A stretch of 64,000 nucleotides of DNA from Coprinopsis marcescibilis (GCA_004369085.1 ML210201.1:102768-166767), one strand, 5' to 3'; counted from the stretch's first letter, positions 10,531 to 22,816 are shown. Notes: generated by a model not told the origin, from the sequence alone. Made by a program: numbers and translations.

Positions 10531-13328
10531 TTCGTGTAGGCACTGGTATTTGTGGGCGTTGAATAGTATGTGGAGGGGTTCTAAGGTCGAACAATGTTGG
10601 GGATGAAGTGGAGGAATAATATTGGAGGAGGATGGCAGCGCAACGACTATCTTTAGGGCAGGTTTGAACGCGTTGATTCGTCGACGCGCTGGCGATTAAA
10701 CCATAACCACGTGACTCACGTGTTTGGTCACCAGCTTGGGCCGGCGCGAGATGCGGCCCGACTGTTTTCCCTTTTTCCTCCTTCAAGGTACCACGAACTT
10801 GAGCAAGACACAAGCCTCGTCTTTCGAAACGCACAACTGTGGCTCAGGTCGCCCCTAATGGACACTTTCGTCTTTAGTGCATCACTTCTCGACAGACTCA
10901 GAGCCCCTGGAACTAAAGTGGCCGACACTAGTCGACCGTTGCCATTGCTTCTCCGGGATGCGATTCGATAAATAGCATGTCTTCAATTCAACCCTGACTA
11001 CATGGCACAATCCTCGACGCTCTCTCTGGTGCGATAAATCGGGCTCGCTACTCAGGGTGCACTGAAACGGCCTTACTTCGCCGGATTTCCCAAAGTTACC
11101 AGCCGAAATCACAACCCACACGTCTGGATGCATTTGGTCCACTCTTATTCTCAGTTTCTGGCCCAAAAATTTGCTTTAAGGCTACCGCCACTCGAGCTCT
11201 GGTCACAGCCTCGCCTGACTAACTCACGTTCTATCCGGGAGTTTAGCTCGAGTCGTGGCCACAAAAGTCTACCTGTTCAACAAGCTATCATTTACTGGCT
11301 TCTGACGAACTATGCTGAAACTACGAGTCCTATTCTGCACCGAACTGGCGTTCAAAGCTGTTTGTATATGAAGGCTTCAGCATACAACTCGTTGGTGGCA
11401 TGCTAGTCTAGAGAGCCATTCGAATCATGTTCATCTATGGCCTAAAATATTCCAGGGTTCCTCAGCTGCGTTTTTGGTACTCCCGGAACTTGGAACTCTA
11501 ATGATATTTGTTTCGCGGGTTTGTGAAACGTTAAATCTGCTTCTCCCCCCTCGCGCTCACCCTCTGTGTCAATTCGATCACTCTGCGGTGCAAATCAGCA
11601 GGCCATGCCTTACGTATCGCGTCTCCGTACTTCTTACTGAGATAGGGACACTCCAGCTATGTGGTACCTATGACTGCGGCATGCCGACAATGATATCATT
11701 CGCCACCTCTCTGTTTTGCACAAATCCAGACACTTGCATAATTGCACTGTCACTTCCCCTATCACAGGGTGTGGTTCTGATGTGGAGATACCGCTTCACA
11801 TGTTCAGGACAATTGGCGTGCTCGCGTGGACGCTAAACGCCTGGTGAGGTGGAAGCTGGTCTGGCAATGTGCATCTTCCTTTTTTCACCGAGAGCTTGCG
11901 CTTGTATTTCGTCCGAATTCATAATGATCGCAAGAATCTTATAAGCCTTGGACTAGTCCCGTTCCGTTGAGTAACGGAATGAGCCTTGAGTGGTGGAGCT
12001 GGGAGTTTGCGTAACTGTGGATCAGCTTTGGGAACTTCTGCATCACAAATTGTATTGGAACCACGAGTTGCTTGCTCAACCTCAGCACGAAGGATTGACA
12101 AGCGACCTGCCAATCGATCTACTGTTGGACGCGCCTCAGTTGGCGAGCCGTAATACAATAGTGGCCATCTATCTGTCTTTTTTCTGTCCAGTGCGGTGTT
12201 CCCGAGGGCCCGACTTCTGAACTTCTAGAAGTCCGCAAACAAATACACTGGACGATGATCCATATCAACTTTCACCCTCGAGTTCCTTGTCTTCTATCGT
12301 TCTGAAAGCTTCGTTGGCGATGTCATTCCATCGTCATCGTCGTTCCGAGATGAGGCACAACTCCGGTCGATTGTATCATTGTGGCTTTCCGTCATGTTGG
12401 AATGAACTCATTCGATTAGGAGTCATGAGCGTGGGACGGGGACCTTGCAGACATACAGGTGAAAGCGAAAGACCGGTTCTTGAAACGGTCGTTTCTATCG
12501 CCGGAGGTTGTGGCTAAGCGCCCATGCGTAATATGTGGGCGCGGTGAATCCAGCGCAGCGGCGCGGTCGCGCTGGTTTCCTCATCACACTGCGAGGATGT
12601 TTGATTATCCGTTAGAAATTTGGATCGAACGATGTCAGCAGGAGATGTACTTCAAATGTTGAGCTCGAACGTGGTGCAACCGTGACCGGAACACTGGTGG
12701 CTGAACATCTAGACTGTGCGGTCACGAAGTGAAGGACGTCTTGTTCCTGGTGTCAAAATCAAACGCCGGTTGCGTAATGGGGAGCAAGGGATTGAGATAA
12801 AGATAACCGCCAGCATTCCATGCTCTGAGGCTATTAGGCTCGATTATTGAAGCACATGGACCAGCGAATGCAAGCTCCCAGAGACGCCAGCGGGGCAGAC
12901 GTGAGAGTCGGACGGTTTTGAATTGGTGAGGACCACGGATTCCGGCATCGGGGTGGCCGAGGTCCTGGTCCAGTCCAAAAAAGGCAGCTGGGTTTGAGAC
13001 TATCCGTTTTTGGGGTGGATTGTGAGAACTTTTGGAGCAATGGATCCGCTTGCATCTTTTGCACAAAAGTAAAGCTTCTCTTCCAACTTCTCTTTCCTTC
13101 TCGTCGTCGTCTCACACGTCCCCCACCGCCTCTTGCTCGTCGTCGCAAGTTGTCCGCCCATCGTTCTCTAGGCGTACTCGACTTGGCGCGCAGCATATTA
13201 TACCACCCTACTCTATCTCCGGTTCCCTTGGTCATGCAAAGGGCCCGACTTGACTCTTATTCAAGCTTCAGTATCCCATTCGTTTCTCGATATCTACCCA
13301 ACCTAGACCAGGGCTTTTGCAATCTCTA
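10531..13328. other. 2.8-kb gene-poor stretch
   Basis: No convincing gene. Short open frames occur on both strands (for example plus-strand frames at 11128-11406 and 11474-11836, and a minus-strand frame at 11919-12158), but none has recognisable motifs or coherent splicing. A protein-like stretch near 12270-12400 (plus strand, ..LEFLVFYRSESFVGD..) could be an old coding relic. The right end (13050-13328) is pyrimidine-rich on the plus strand, as expected for the promoter and 5' leader of the following gene. Confidence 0.45.
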
Positions 13329-14919
13329 ATGGCTTCAAAACCGTACAGCGACAGTCCTTGGCCAGCGGCGACACCGAAACCGACGCCTGCACCCACTTCC
13401 AACCATGTGGAACCACGGTCGATGAAGCGGAGGCGGTCGCAGGCGAACAGTGGCTTAGAGCTTAGAAGCAGGGGTGATGAAGCGTCTTCTCTTGTTGCAC
13501 GGCAGGTTATCGTAGATCAGGCTCTCATCGGTATGTTTCTCTTTGCCCTTTCAGTCTGTCGTCAGATATTTATGTGGTGCTCCATAGAGCAAGCAATGCA
13601 TGACTGTCAGTTCCTGTCAGGGAACGAAATCGTCTCCTGCTATCCAACAGCATCTACTGTCGTGCCTCAGCACCAATGGGTTACGTTTGTTTGTAAGTGA
13701 TAAAGTGGTTTTCCCGAGAACCCGTTTGACATTCGCATTATTTGCGCTCGCAGGGAATTCACGGAGACCAGAAATAATACAATTCAACCGCGTCAACATC
13801 TACCTGTTTCGAGGAGATTCTCAGCAAGAAGTGCTCAGTTTCCTTGATTATCCCAATCCAACTGATCGGGCAGGCTTCGTAACGGCGCAAGTGAACGATT
13901 CGTGGTTTGGGCCTGATGCGGAGAGGTGGTCAGGAGAAAACATCAGCTATCCTTTCTACTGGGCGATAACCCGGGCTGATGAGGTGCTCGATGGGAATCA
14001 GTTCCCGCAAGCGACATTCAGTGCAATCCGTGCGTACACTGCGACCATCATAGCCTTGACTAGACTTCTGATCTTCTCTCGTCTTTGATATACAGAAACA
14101 ACAATTGCGGACTCGGTCTCTGCTTCAAGGTCATCTGCGTCTGTTGCGTCTGTTCGGTCCGTCGAGTCTGTATCTGCTTCGCTATCCTCCGCCTCCGTCG
14201 CGTCACTATCAGCTATTTCTGCTGCCACACGATTAACAACCATCAACGGAACGCCCACAACGCTGACTGGTACTTTCGCCTTTCCTACCGGCAACGTGCA
14301 ATCAGAAGTTGGCAATGACTCTTTCCCTCGCTGGGCGATAGCAGTTATCGTCGTTCTGGGCTTCCTGGCTATTGCAGCAACATGTGCGCTCGCTTTCCTT
14401 ATCCTGCGCCGGATTCGACGGCGGAACCAGTCATTGCACGACTCGAACCGCAATTCGATGGGTTCGGCATCGCCTATGATGGCCAACGCCGACCAACAAG
14501 CGTCACCGCTTCTCGCTCCAGCAGTTCTTTCGCCCTCCACTCGCCGCCCGGAGTCTCTTCGGCGCAATGACAGCCATGGTGGGCAAACTGCGCCTAGCGT
14601 CGTCCTTCATGATGGAGAGTCGGGTATCTCAGGCGAAGGTGGACCGTTTAGCGGAGCAGACGCGGCTATTATGGCGGATGCCTTCAGGAAGATGTTACGG
14701 AAGCCTGACTTTGCGGCTAACCCTGTAGAGGAAGGTGAAAGCCCGGAGTCGAACAACCCCGATGGTGGTGGCGGGGCTGAAGGTCAGCAGATGCTTAGCC
14801 GAGAGTTAGCGGAGGAGGGAAGAGATATCAGGAGTGTGGGTTCGTCTAGAGGTGTGAGAGTGGAATCACTGAGTGATCATGGCGATCCACCGCGCGACCC
14901 GCCAGAGAACCGGCCGTGA
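13329..14919 (+). CDS. Single-pass membrane protein with extracellular beta-type domain
   Basis: Exons 13329-13530, 13588-13692, 13754-14029 and 14096-14919 sum to 1407 nt (468 aa). The ectodomain includes GNEIVSCYPTASTVV, VNIYLFRGDSQQEV and YPFYWAITRADEVLDG. It resembles basidiomycete surface proteins with a repeated all-beta domain that senses or binds the cell wall; that comparison is from general knowledge. A Ser/Ala-rich stalk (SVSASLSSASVASLSA) follows, then one transmembrane helix, roughly WAIAVIVVLGFLAIAAT..AFLIL, a stop-transfer RRIRRR, and a long disordered cytoplasmic tail. No hydrophobic signal peptide is visible in the first exon, so either translation starts further upstream through another exon or the protein uses its TM helix as anchor. 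An alternative in-frame Met lies at 13317. Confidence 0.8.
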
Positions 14920-15932
14920 ACACTTTGTTTCTCGTTTTAAAACTTTGTTCTTTGTTGACCCGTTGTTTATTTTTATATCCCCTGCGCTTTCTCGAGATAT
15001 CCTCTTTCTGTTCTGAACCTTTACGCAGCCCCTTTGTTTTGGTTCACCTATCTCTTGGTCACATCCACACACCACGCACACCACCATCACATATCCTGCA
15101 TATTCTCTTCATCGTGTAGCATTCAATTCTCACCCAGGCATTCCCTTTCACACAGTCCACCATGGATATTTTTCCATGCACTAACCCAGCTTTTCCGCCA
15201 ACCCATCCATTGAACGAACTGTATATTTTTTTCGCTGTTGCATACCTTTTTACACCTATAGTATATAAGCCACCCTCCGACCACCTACGCTCATTTGGCT
15301 TCTGATCCACCTATTTGTTTCTTTTTTTGGGGACTGCCAAATTTATTTCTGGTAGTTAGTAGTTAGTAGTAGTGTAGTTGCGATTGTGGCAACGAGTGTC
15401 ACCCTGCCCTCCACACCTCTGGCCACAGCAACTTGGTGGTGTACTTTTCTGTTTACAGCGTTCTGTACATATTATACCTGTAGTACACACATTTGGACTT
15501 TGACGCAACGTTGCTGCGCTGTTCACTCACTTTGTTCTTTGCGAATTATGGACCCTTTTTAACGTTGGTGGTGGGCTGGTAGGTGACGTTGGCTCAAACC
15601 TACTTGGACTTTTATTTGCTACCCTTCTGATGTTGGTTTGACCTTTTTCTTGCGTTGTGCATGCCTACCTACCCTTTAATTTCGTCCTTTCTTTTGTGTT
15701 GTACCTATCCCTTTCCGACTGTGGTTCCAATGCGCCGCGGAACCGCGAACCCTCTGATGACGAGCATCGCTACGACCGGTCCCTGCACCCACGATTCATA
15801 CCCCTCACGATTCACGACCCCTCTCCATCTCGCCTCCGACACTCTTCAAGTGGACCACCTGGTTCATTCTGACTCCCTTCAACCCCAAAAAGCGTGCATA
15901 CATCACAGCGGTACCCCTCCCGACAAACGACG

Positions 15933-16241
15933 ATGTATTCCAATATATACCATAATTCTTGGAATTCGAGTCACTTGAATCCCGCCTACAACCTACAAGT
16001 ACGACGGGAGGCGTCTCCCCGGGGATCTGCGGCGAATGGTATATTCCAAATTCCAAGTCAGCCGTCGTTCAATATTCCATTCGGGCCTTGGGATACGCCG
16101 CACGATCGATATCGCGGGTGGCATACGTCCGTCCATCCGGGTGGGCCTCATCGATTATATACTCTTTGGAGCGGTAATGCAACACTGGCTACTACCACGT
16201 TCCCTTCAACGAGTTATGGACAAAGTTCGTTGGAATTTTAG
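15933..16241 (+). CDS. Possible small protein, 102 aa, weak evidence
   Basis: Open frame starting at ATG 15933. The peptide is rich in Asn, Ser, Gly, Pro and aromatic residues (FNIPFGPWDTPHDRYRGW), lacks transmembrane or known motifs and has no visible introns. Its composition is more protein-like than the other frames in this gene-poor stretch. It could equally be a chance frame inside an untranslated region. Confidence 0.2.
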   Translation: MYSNIYHNSWNSSHLNPAYNLQVRREASPRGSAANGIFQIPSQPSFNIPFGPWDTPHDRYRGWHTSVHPGGPHRLYTLWSGNATLATTTFPSTSYGQSSLEF

Positions 16242-16366
16242 TCTGGATACCCCGTCCCCATCCGTATTTTCCTGCTTACTCGTTTTTGCCAACTCGAAGA
16301 AACGTTTCTGTGTTCTTCGGACAAATGTCGTTCTTTCCTTTCATTCTTGTGTCATTCAAGATTTTG

Positions 16367-16442
16367 ACATCCCCGTGGGGGATGTTTTTAGCAACACGTT
16401 TTGCCGCGTTGCGTTGTTCGAGGCAGCCTGTCTGACAGGCTG
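16367..16442 (+). repeat. Pair of perfect short hairpins
   Basis: ACATCCCC (16367-16374) pairs with GGGGATGT (16378-16385) over a 3-nt loop and is followed by a T run. CAGCCTGTC (16424-16432) pairs with GACAGGCTG (16434-16442) over one nucleotide, so as DNA it is an almost perfect palindrome. A weaker ACACC..GGTGT pairing follows at 16451-16466. The function is unknown. Confidence 0.5.
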
Positions 16443-17603
16443 TGCTTGTGACACCTGTACTGGTGTATGAGCGAGCGCAGGCCTCGATGGGGTGCATGGA
16501 AGGTCCTATTACTCTTCTGTGCCTAGAAGGGGGTTTTGCGGCTATTTGCAGATGTGGGTATCACCGGTGGTATGGTGTGCGTCGTTATCATATCTCCTTT
16601 CTACCACCCATACCCTCCTATACTTATCTACTTGACATTGTTCGTTTCTCGTCACTTTTCTTTCCTCCTTTGTCGTTTGTGCGGCTGTTTACTTGGGTTC
16701 TCCTCGCCTCGATACCCCTTGATCATCATACATCATGCATCGTGCATCAACCTCGCTGCTTCTCAGCTTCGCCACTTCTGATGTTCTGTTTCTATCGCAT
16801 CGATTCCTGGCTAAGCTATTCAATCCAATTCCGCATTGTATCTTAGATATACATATACCTCCTCTGAATTCGTCACTGATGTAACTTATTTCAGTAAACG
16901 CAGGTTTGTGTTAGCAACCGAACGAACACCCTTATCATGATCAGCTATCGTTTTGTCGTATTCGCATCTTGGATGTTTAAACGCTTAAACGCCAATTGCC
17001 CCTCGTGACGACGGCTTCATCCTGTCGTTGATGAGCCCAGGGTGAGATATAAAACGAATAGGTGGAGTTTGCGTGACGATAGTTCGTTTATTAGGATTTT
17101 AGTTGGGAGGAACGATGGGAGAGGATCCACGTCTATACGAGTTTCGGCCGAATTATATCAGGCTCCTTGGAGTCTATATATGCGTATGCCTTTACACTTG
17201 ATGGGCTTTCCCTCTTGTTCAAGATTACATGCAAAATTACAAGCTATAATGGGATATTTGTCTGTCTGGGGCAAGAAACGTAGTGATGACGGTACAGATG
17301 AATGCACTGGATGGTATACTTGAAGATACTTACTGTATAAATAATTGCAATAAAAGGTTCAAAAAGAATTTCGTGCGTGTCGTCAGACGCGTCAATATTC
17401 GTGAATCGTCGTCCTCGAGCCCGCGGCGACGAGGTATTCGGAGTCAAGTTTTGGATGGAGGAACATCTTCAAGCCCACATTGGGACCCGAAACCAAACAG
17501 CCCCAAGCGCTGAATAAAGCGGCCCGCCCACTAAGCTCTAGGTAATTCACCTGGAGCACCAATTGCAAGTCGCCTATTGAATTGCACGAGGCAATTCCGG
17601 AAA

Positions 17604-18665
17604 TCACACCCGACAAAGCTGCCAAAACCCCTTGCCGAGCGCATTATCGCACCACAATTCCAGCTCGGTCCTCTGCTTCGGGATTTCAAACACAAAGACC
17701 CTCGCGTTGGTCGGATTCTTCCATATCCGCACGCCGGTGTTCCCCAAGTACGTCCTCTCCCGTACGAGAGCCACAGACCGCAGCTCTGGGTACTTTCCCT
17801 GGTCTTTCAAGACATCCGAAGCGACGTTGAATGAGTTTGCTTCACTGTTGACGTCCATATGCGTGGTGTTGTTGAACGCGAATGAGATTTGGGCGAGTTT
17901 GGGGAAAGACACCGTCCGGGGCGTGCGTTTGCCCACTAAGCGGAGGTGGGTGAGCTGTCTGAAGAACTGGTTGACGCTTGGGGAGACGAGGAGGTTGAAC
18001 CATTCTTTCTCGCTGGTGTAGAGGAGGGTGAGCTGGTGGCATTGTGTGTGTTGGATCTGGTACCCGCGGAAGGCAGACGTGACCCCATCCTGCAGCATCC
18101 GGCCTGCGCATGCGAGTGAAACGATGTTTGTGCATCTTCTGAGGATCCTAACTGCCATGGAGTAGTAGTCCTCGTGTAGAGGTGTCATCCAGAGGTGATG
18201 GACCAGTCCTGCGAGGCTGGGCTTCTGCTCCAGGAAATAGTCGAACGATACCACATGGTGTGCGTCGATTATTCTGATTGGGAGAAGGGGTAGGAGGGCT
18301 TGGTATGCCAGTACCTGCATAGGCTTTGACACCCGTACCAGCGCGGAAAAGGCGTCCGGCCACTCTGCGCAGTTCTCGATGATCATGACTCGCAATTCAG
18401 CGGGGAGCTTGTGGAAAGGGAATGGGCGGAGGGCGAATCGCCTTTGTCTTTCCTTGAGCTCCTGCTGGACGATACGTCGCCTGCGAGCTCGTTCCAGGCG
18501 TTCCAGGCGAGCATCAGTGTTCCCAATGTCTGGGTATATAGAGGTGTGTGCTGTGGTTATGTGGGATATGAGGAATGTGAATGCGAGGGGGATTATCACG
18601 ATGCATGGCAAGACCCATCTCATTTCGGTGGTTGGGCCATTCAGATAAAGGGAATCTGAATGCAT
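17604..18665 (-). CDS. F-box-like protein with N-terminal membrane segment
   Basis: Single-exon frame of 353 aa. After a short leader there is a hydrophobic stretch, WVLPCIVIIPLAFTFLIS (residues about 17-34), a membrane anchor or signal anchor. A charged coiled stretch follows (LERLERARRRRIVQQELKERQRR), then an F-box-like motif, FHKLPAELRVMIIENCAEW..ALVRVSKPM (about residues 84-115). The remainder has Leu-rich spacing typical of basidiomycete F-box proteins (LTHLRLVGKRTPRTVSFPKL). F-box proteins normally recruit targets to SCF ubiquitin ligases; a membrane-anchored form is less common. It is divergent to the next F-box gene across a 316-bp spacer. Confidence 0.72.
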   Translation of the reverse strand: MHSDSLYLNGPTTEMRWVLPCIVIIPLAFTFLISHITTAHTSIYPDIGNTDARLERLERARRRRIVQQELKERQRRFALRPFPFHKLPAELRVMIIENCAEWPDAFSALVRVSKPMQVLAYQALLPLLPIRIIDAHHVVSFDYFLEQKPSLAGLVHHLWMTPLHEDYYSMAVRILRRCTNIVSLACAGRMLQDGVTSAFRGYQIQHTQCHQLTLLYTSEKEWFNLLVSPSVNQFFRQLTHLRLVGKRTPRTVSFPKLAQISFAFNNTTHMDVNSEANSFNVASDVLKDQGKYPELRSVALVRERTYLGNTGVRIWKNPTNARVFVFEIPKQRTELELWCDNALGKGFWQLCRV

Positions 18666-18981
18666 GGCACGGGTTTTGTACTGATCATGGACAAGAGAAA
18701 GCCCAAAGTGATGTCAGATTGTGTTAATGCCGGTCGGTAAAGGCACGAGGCATATCTGATGGGACCCGGACAGGGGGCGTGTGGAAAGCACGGGCGCCTG
18801 TTTATATCATCCACGAAACGGGTTGTTCGGTGTTATTGACCTCGAGTCATCATAATCCTCGCCAGAGGGTCAGGGAACACTGGCGGTACCCTAGGTAAGC
18901 CTGTGGAATTGAATATATCTCCGGCCACGTATTCATTTATTTCCACTCGGATCCCTAACCCCCACACCCGCCCAGGTCACA
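18666..18981. promoter_or_regulatory. Divergent intergenic promoter region between two F-box genes
   Basis: A 316-bp spacer separates the start codons of two divergent F-box-type genes and must contain both promoters. A TTTATATCA stretch near 18801 is a possible TATA element; nothing else was recognised. Confidence 0.4.
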
Positions 18982-20228
18982 TTGGGCAGCCAAAACATGT
19001 CGGACGGAGGCTTGCTGCATTTGCCATCCGAGCTTCACGAGCTAATACTCCACCAAAAGGGACTCCAGGGCTCAGATCTCTACGCTCTTTCCAGAACCTG
19101 CAAAACGTTCAAGCAATTGGCTGAATACCGACTCTACACTCGGCCAGCAATCCCACACGCGCACCATGTCCTAACCTGGTCAAGAACGATGCTGGAGTAC
19201 CCAGAGAGAGGGTCACGCGTCTACAGTCTAGCTTTTACTCCTTCGGAGCATGTACTGCTATCAGCTGGAGAGGACCTGAGGACAATACAGGCCGCGGTTG
19301 CGCTGTGCACCAACCTCGTCGAGCTGCATCTCGTACCAGAAGAAGATCGTGGTCCCCTTTCATACAGCTTTAACAACCTGTTCGGTCGATTGGATGTAGT
19401 GACTTTCAAGCACCTAAAGGTTTTCACCAACACCTACTTCAGCTTTCGGGACGTCGCCCTTGACTTTGCACCATCGATCACGACGCTCTTTCTCAGCCCC
19501 TACCAGTGGCAGGGTATCCTCGCGTGGGGGTCGTATCTTCCGGGTTTACAGACGATCAGCATGCCAATGGAGACGTTCAGGGTTCTCGCGAGGTCGCCGA
19601 CGACAAGGGGGATCGCCCATGCTGAACTATTCATCGGAAACGGGAGCAACTGGAACTGGTCTGCGGTGGACGGGCGGGGGGAGATGCAGCATTTCGCCAA
19701 GACACTGAAGAGCCTGCGTCTGGTCAGGCTCGATCCCAAGATGTACCCCTTCTGGGCGATGCACCTCGTGACAATAACGCGCACTGTGCCTGATCTCAAA
19801 CACCTCGAGGTGTTGGATCTGACGATTGCAAGAGAGGTGAGTCCGCATTGAACGTCTGTGGGTTCCCGGGGCGCTGACGATATTGGTGGTCGCAGCATTC
19901 CCCAAGGATCTTCATCGACCGGCGACTCAATTACGAGAACAAGCACCCAAATTCGCTGGAGACCCTGGTGATTAAACCATGCCAACTGGAGCTGATTCAC
20001 AGGCAGACTGGAGTTCCCGTTGGCAGTGCATCTCCTTTTTCGTACTACGAGTTTGAGACGGAGAGCAGTAGGGTCAGTGCAATCATACGGCTGAAGCCGT
20101 TTTTCCCGGCTCTCAAGACCATGGTGTTCAAGCTGGATGCGATTTACCACTACTCCATAAAGGAAGGCGATCGGGTAATCGGCAAGGTGTTGAAAGAGTT
20201 TGATGATCAGGCTTGGATGAAAGCTTAG
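18982..20228 (+). CDS. F-box-like / leucine-rich protein
   Basis: Two exons, 18982-19836 and 19896-20228, sum to 1188 nt (395 aa). The start may instead be the Met at 18997 (MSDGGLLHLPSEL). The N-terminus LLHLPSELHELILHQKG..DLYALSRTCKTFKQLAEYRLY is a clear F-box-type motif. The rest has LRR-like Leu spacing (CTNLVELHLVPE, TLKSLRLVRLD, DLKHLEVLDLTIARE). It probably serves as a substrate receptor of an SCF ubiquitin ligase; targets are unknown. Convergent with the EMC8/9 gene on its right. Confidence 0.78.
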
Positions 20229-20300
20229 TGAGGTTGTAGAGGCGGGTTATAGGTACAAAATGGTGATAATATTGATTGTGTAATGTCGGGGAAGCGGCTA

Positions 20301-21140
20301 TTAGGTCGGTATACAGGCTTTGTTGTGTATCCAATCTATGATACCAATAACATTGAACAATCGAGTAAGCAGGTGAGCTAGAGAAACTTACCAATAGTGA
20401 CATCCTCGAGGTGATCATCAAAGTCCCCAAAGTTCAAATGTAGCGACTGCTCGCGAACGAACCCCAATGCTGTCGTAGGGAGGTCAGGCGATGAGAGCTG
20501 GAACGAGGACTTTGTGGTGAAAGCCTCAGGGCTACTGATGGCCTTCCAGTTATTGTCGTTGGGCCCAGATACCCAAGGCTACGGTGACAGCAGATAAGTA
20601 ATCAAAGTCCCAGTAAAAAGGAGGTGGTACGTACCTTGAGTGCAGCCTTCTCTGTCCCAAACTCTTGCCCGTCAATCTGATGAAGCAACAGGTTTCATTA
20701 CGCCATTAGACCTGATTAGAGAGTAACATACAGCCAAGACGAAGGTGTCTGGGAATTTCTCTTTCAGTCGTTGAGCAATCTTCTCTCCGACAGGGCCCAA
20801 GCTGGTGTCTCCGAGTGCAGCACGGCCTTGATAATACCCAACGACTTTGAGGCCAGCCTCTGTTGCGTATTGGTCTGCCTTGTAGTAGGAAGAAGTCAGA
20901 GAACATACATAAGACACAAATCCAGACTTTAGAACTCACCAGGTCAAGGCCAATCTCCATCATAGGACTCAAGCTCGTCCAATGGTGCAGGAGAGGGATA
21001 GCGTCCTGCACATCAATCTGAGCGCCGTTACCGGCTTGTTTTCCTAGGAAAACACCATTTATCGTCTGGTGCGGATGTTTGGCAGCGTGAAAGTAAACTT
21101 TATAGTACGCTGTTGAGGAGAGGGTGACGGAGGGTGGCAT
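20301..21140 (-). CDS. EMC8: ER membrane protein complex subunit 8/9
   Basis: Five exons (21140-20940, 20878-20732, 20676-20635, 20578-20392, 20335-20301) total 612 nt, 203 aa, the usual size of this family. Family signatures: SSTAYYKVYFHAAKHPHQTINGVFLG at the N-terminus, DAIPLLHHWTSLSPMMEIGLDL, then GLKVVGYYQG and a C-terminal LEDVTIDWIHN. EMC8/9 has an MPN-like fold without the metalloprotease site and is a cytosolic, soluble part of the EMC insertase, which inserts transmembrane proteins at the ER. The exact EMC8 versus EMC9 name is not meaningful in fungi, where there is one gene. Confidence 0.9.
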
Positions 21141-21706
21141 GGCAGGTTGAGAGCGCAGTCTGCTCGTCGTGTAACGGGGCTCTGTCGCACGCGTGGGCTG
21201 CCATCACTTCTTGAACCACGACCACCATCATCTACGCACTCAACGAACCTACACGAATAATGCATCTGTACTTATCCTCTCAGTGGAACCTCTGTTCGTA
21301 TCTGCTTCAGATATCATGCTCGAAGAACAGGTATGTCGCGATTTGGACTCGCCTATTGATTGGACTGGAATCTCCGGGTTCGAGCTCAAGCTTTCTGGGC
21401 AGCAAACTGAACTCCTAGCTTTCAAAGCGTAACTTGAGAAGCACTTTCAGAAGACCATGAATACTCGCAAATATGGTGCTTGGTTACACGAGACTCGCTG
21501 GTGCCACTGGACGACGCTTTGACCACCAGGCCACCAGCAACGGCCAGCCCGATGCGGAACGTGCTTGGACCATGACCGCCGTCGCGCTCTTGGGCTTGAC
21601 CTCGAGGTATATAACCATGGCTCATCTGTGTCTTACAGCATCTTCTGGCTAGGATTCCTCAGTTAGGACTAATCTCACCCATTCTAACACACAGAACATC
21701 CCTACT
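21141..21706. promoter_or_regulatory. Divergent promoter region, no gene
   Basis: A 566-bp spacer between the EMC8/9 start and the MIF4G-like start; it must contain both promoters. A TATA-like GTATATAA lies near 21606 on the plus strand, about 100 bp before the plus-strand start codon. Open frames here show no protein-like features. Confidence 0.4.
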
Positions 21707-22816
21707 ATGCGTGCTACAACCACAATTCCACCCTGCCCACCACTACCTGAGTACATGGCTACTTTCAAGACGATACTTCATAAATCAATCGTTATTGTAC
21801 CTGCCCCACGCTGGGAAACGAAGGACGAAATCGATTCGTACGCGAATACCTACCAGCCATACTTCCATGTACCGGATGGCATCATCTGCAACATGCAAAA
21901 CCCCTGGCGTATTTCTCTACCCAATCTCTCGACGAACTCGTGGAGCTACCGCGACCCCAATTCGTACGACCCCCCGTCTCCGTCTCCACCAGCCCCCGCT
22001 TCCTATGATTACAGGCAATTCGCCACCAAGATCGTCGAGAAGCCGCAGTGGTACAAGCACTTTCACACTGGCGTTCGTTGCACGCAGCCAGACACCTACG
22101 CGTCAAGGGTGAAGAGGTTGGTCCATGCTGGCTCTTGGGACACTACTGCGGAGATAAACGAACTGGTATATGCCTTTGTGGGGCGTGCGTCGATGTATTT
22201 CGTGGATGACAACTGTACTTTGGGCATCTTTGCGAGCGAGGTGTTGCACCAGTTCAAGTGCCAGTTTCCGGATATCTATGATCAGGTTTTGGAAAGGTTT
22301 TCGCGTATCCTTGTTGGGACCTTTATTGCTTGCTGGGATCAGGTGCGTTTCTTCTCGAGATTTTTTGTAATCCTTACGTTTTACTGACTTGAACTTGTTT
22401 TGCAGGCATGCCCGTGGTCTATCGCACGAAAGTCGGACATGGTCGAGATCAACAGCTACGTTCCTGCATCCGTCAACCTCTCCAAGTTCTTGGGCGAATG
22501 CATCGGATGTGGGATAGTCGATGTAGCAGAGGCCCGTGCGTGCTTGCGGGTCCTCATCTCGCAGATGACCTCTATCGAACATCTTGAAGCAATCTACCAC
22601 ATCATCTCCCGAGCTGGAGAATTCTTATGGGTATCCGTCGAGAACCCTACCCGCGACATCCTGGAATTTCTCGGATTGTTGAAGGCGAACGTCGGCGCGA
22701 TCGTTCACCCAGCTCAGACCAGGACCGGGGGTGTCGCCAAGGTCGATGCGAATGCACGATTTATCATGATTTCCCAGACTCTCCAGGTCAATCTTGTCGA
22801 GGCCAACCGTTTTTAA
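21707..22816 (+). CDS. Helical protein with possible MIF4G-like domain
   Basis: Two exons, 21707-22342 and 22406-22816, sum to 1047 nt (348 aa). The N-terminal third is Pro-rich with no motif. The C-terminal two thirds look like a HEAT-type helical repeat: INELVYAFVGRASMYFVDD, ASEVLHQFKCQFPDIYDQVL, SKFLGECIGCGIVDVAEARA and SIEHLEAIYHIISRAGEFLW. The pair FLGECIG..IVDVAEA..CLRVLI and LEAIYHIISRAGEFL resembles the family consensus of MIF4G domains (translation initiation factor 4G and relatives). I infer an RNA/translation-linked scaffold with limited confidence. The gene model itself is good. Confidence 0.68.

Larger units (their letters stand above)
14920..17603. other. 2.7-kb stretch without a convincing gene
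   Basis: Plus strand is strongly pyrimidine-rich between about 14920 and 16850, with a GTAGTTAGTAGTT-type microsatellite at about 15350-15375. One small frame, 15933-16241 (+), encodes a 102-aa Asn/Ser/Pro/Gly-rich peptide (MYSNIYHNSWNSSHLNP..) that could be a real short protein or chance. Two strong perfect hairpins sit at 16367-16442. The stretch could carry long untranslated regions or a non-coding transcript; the sequence alone does not decide. Confidence 0.45.
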
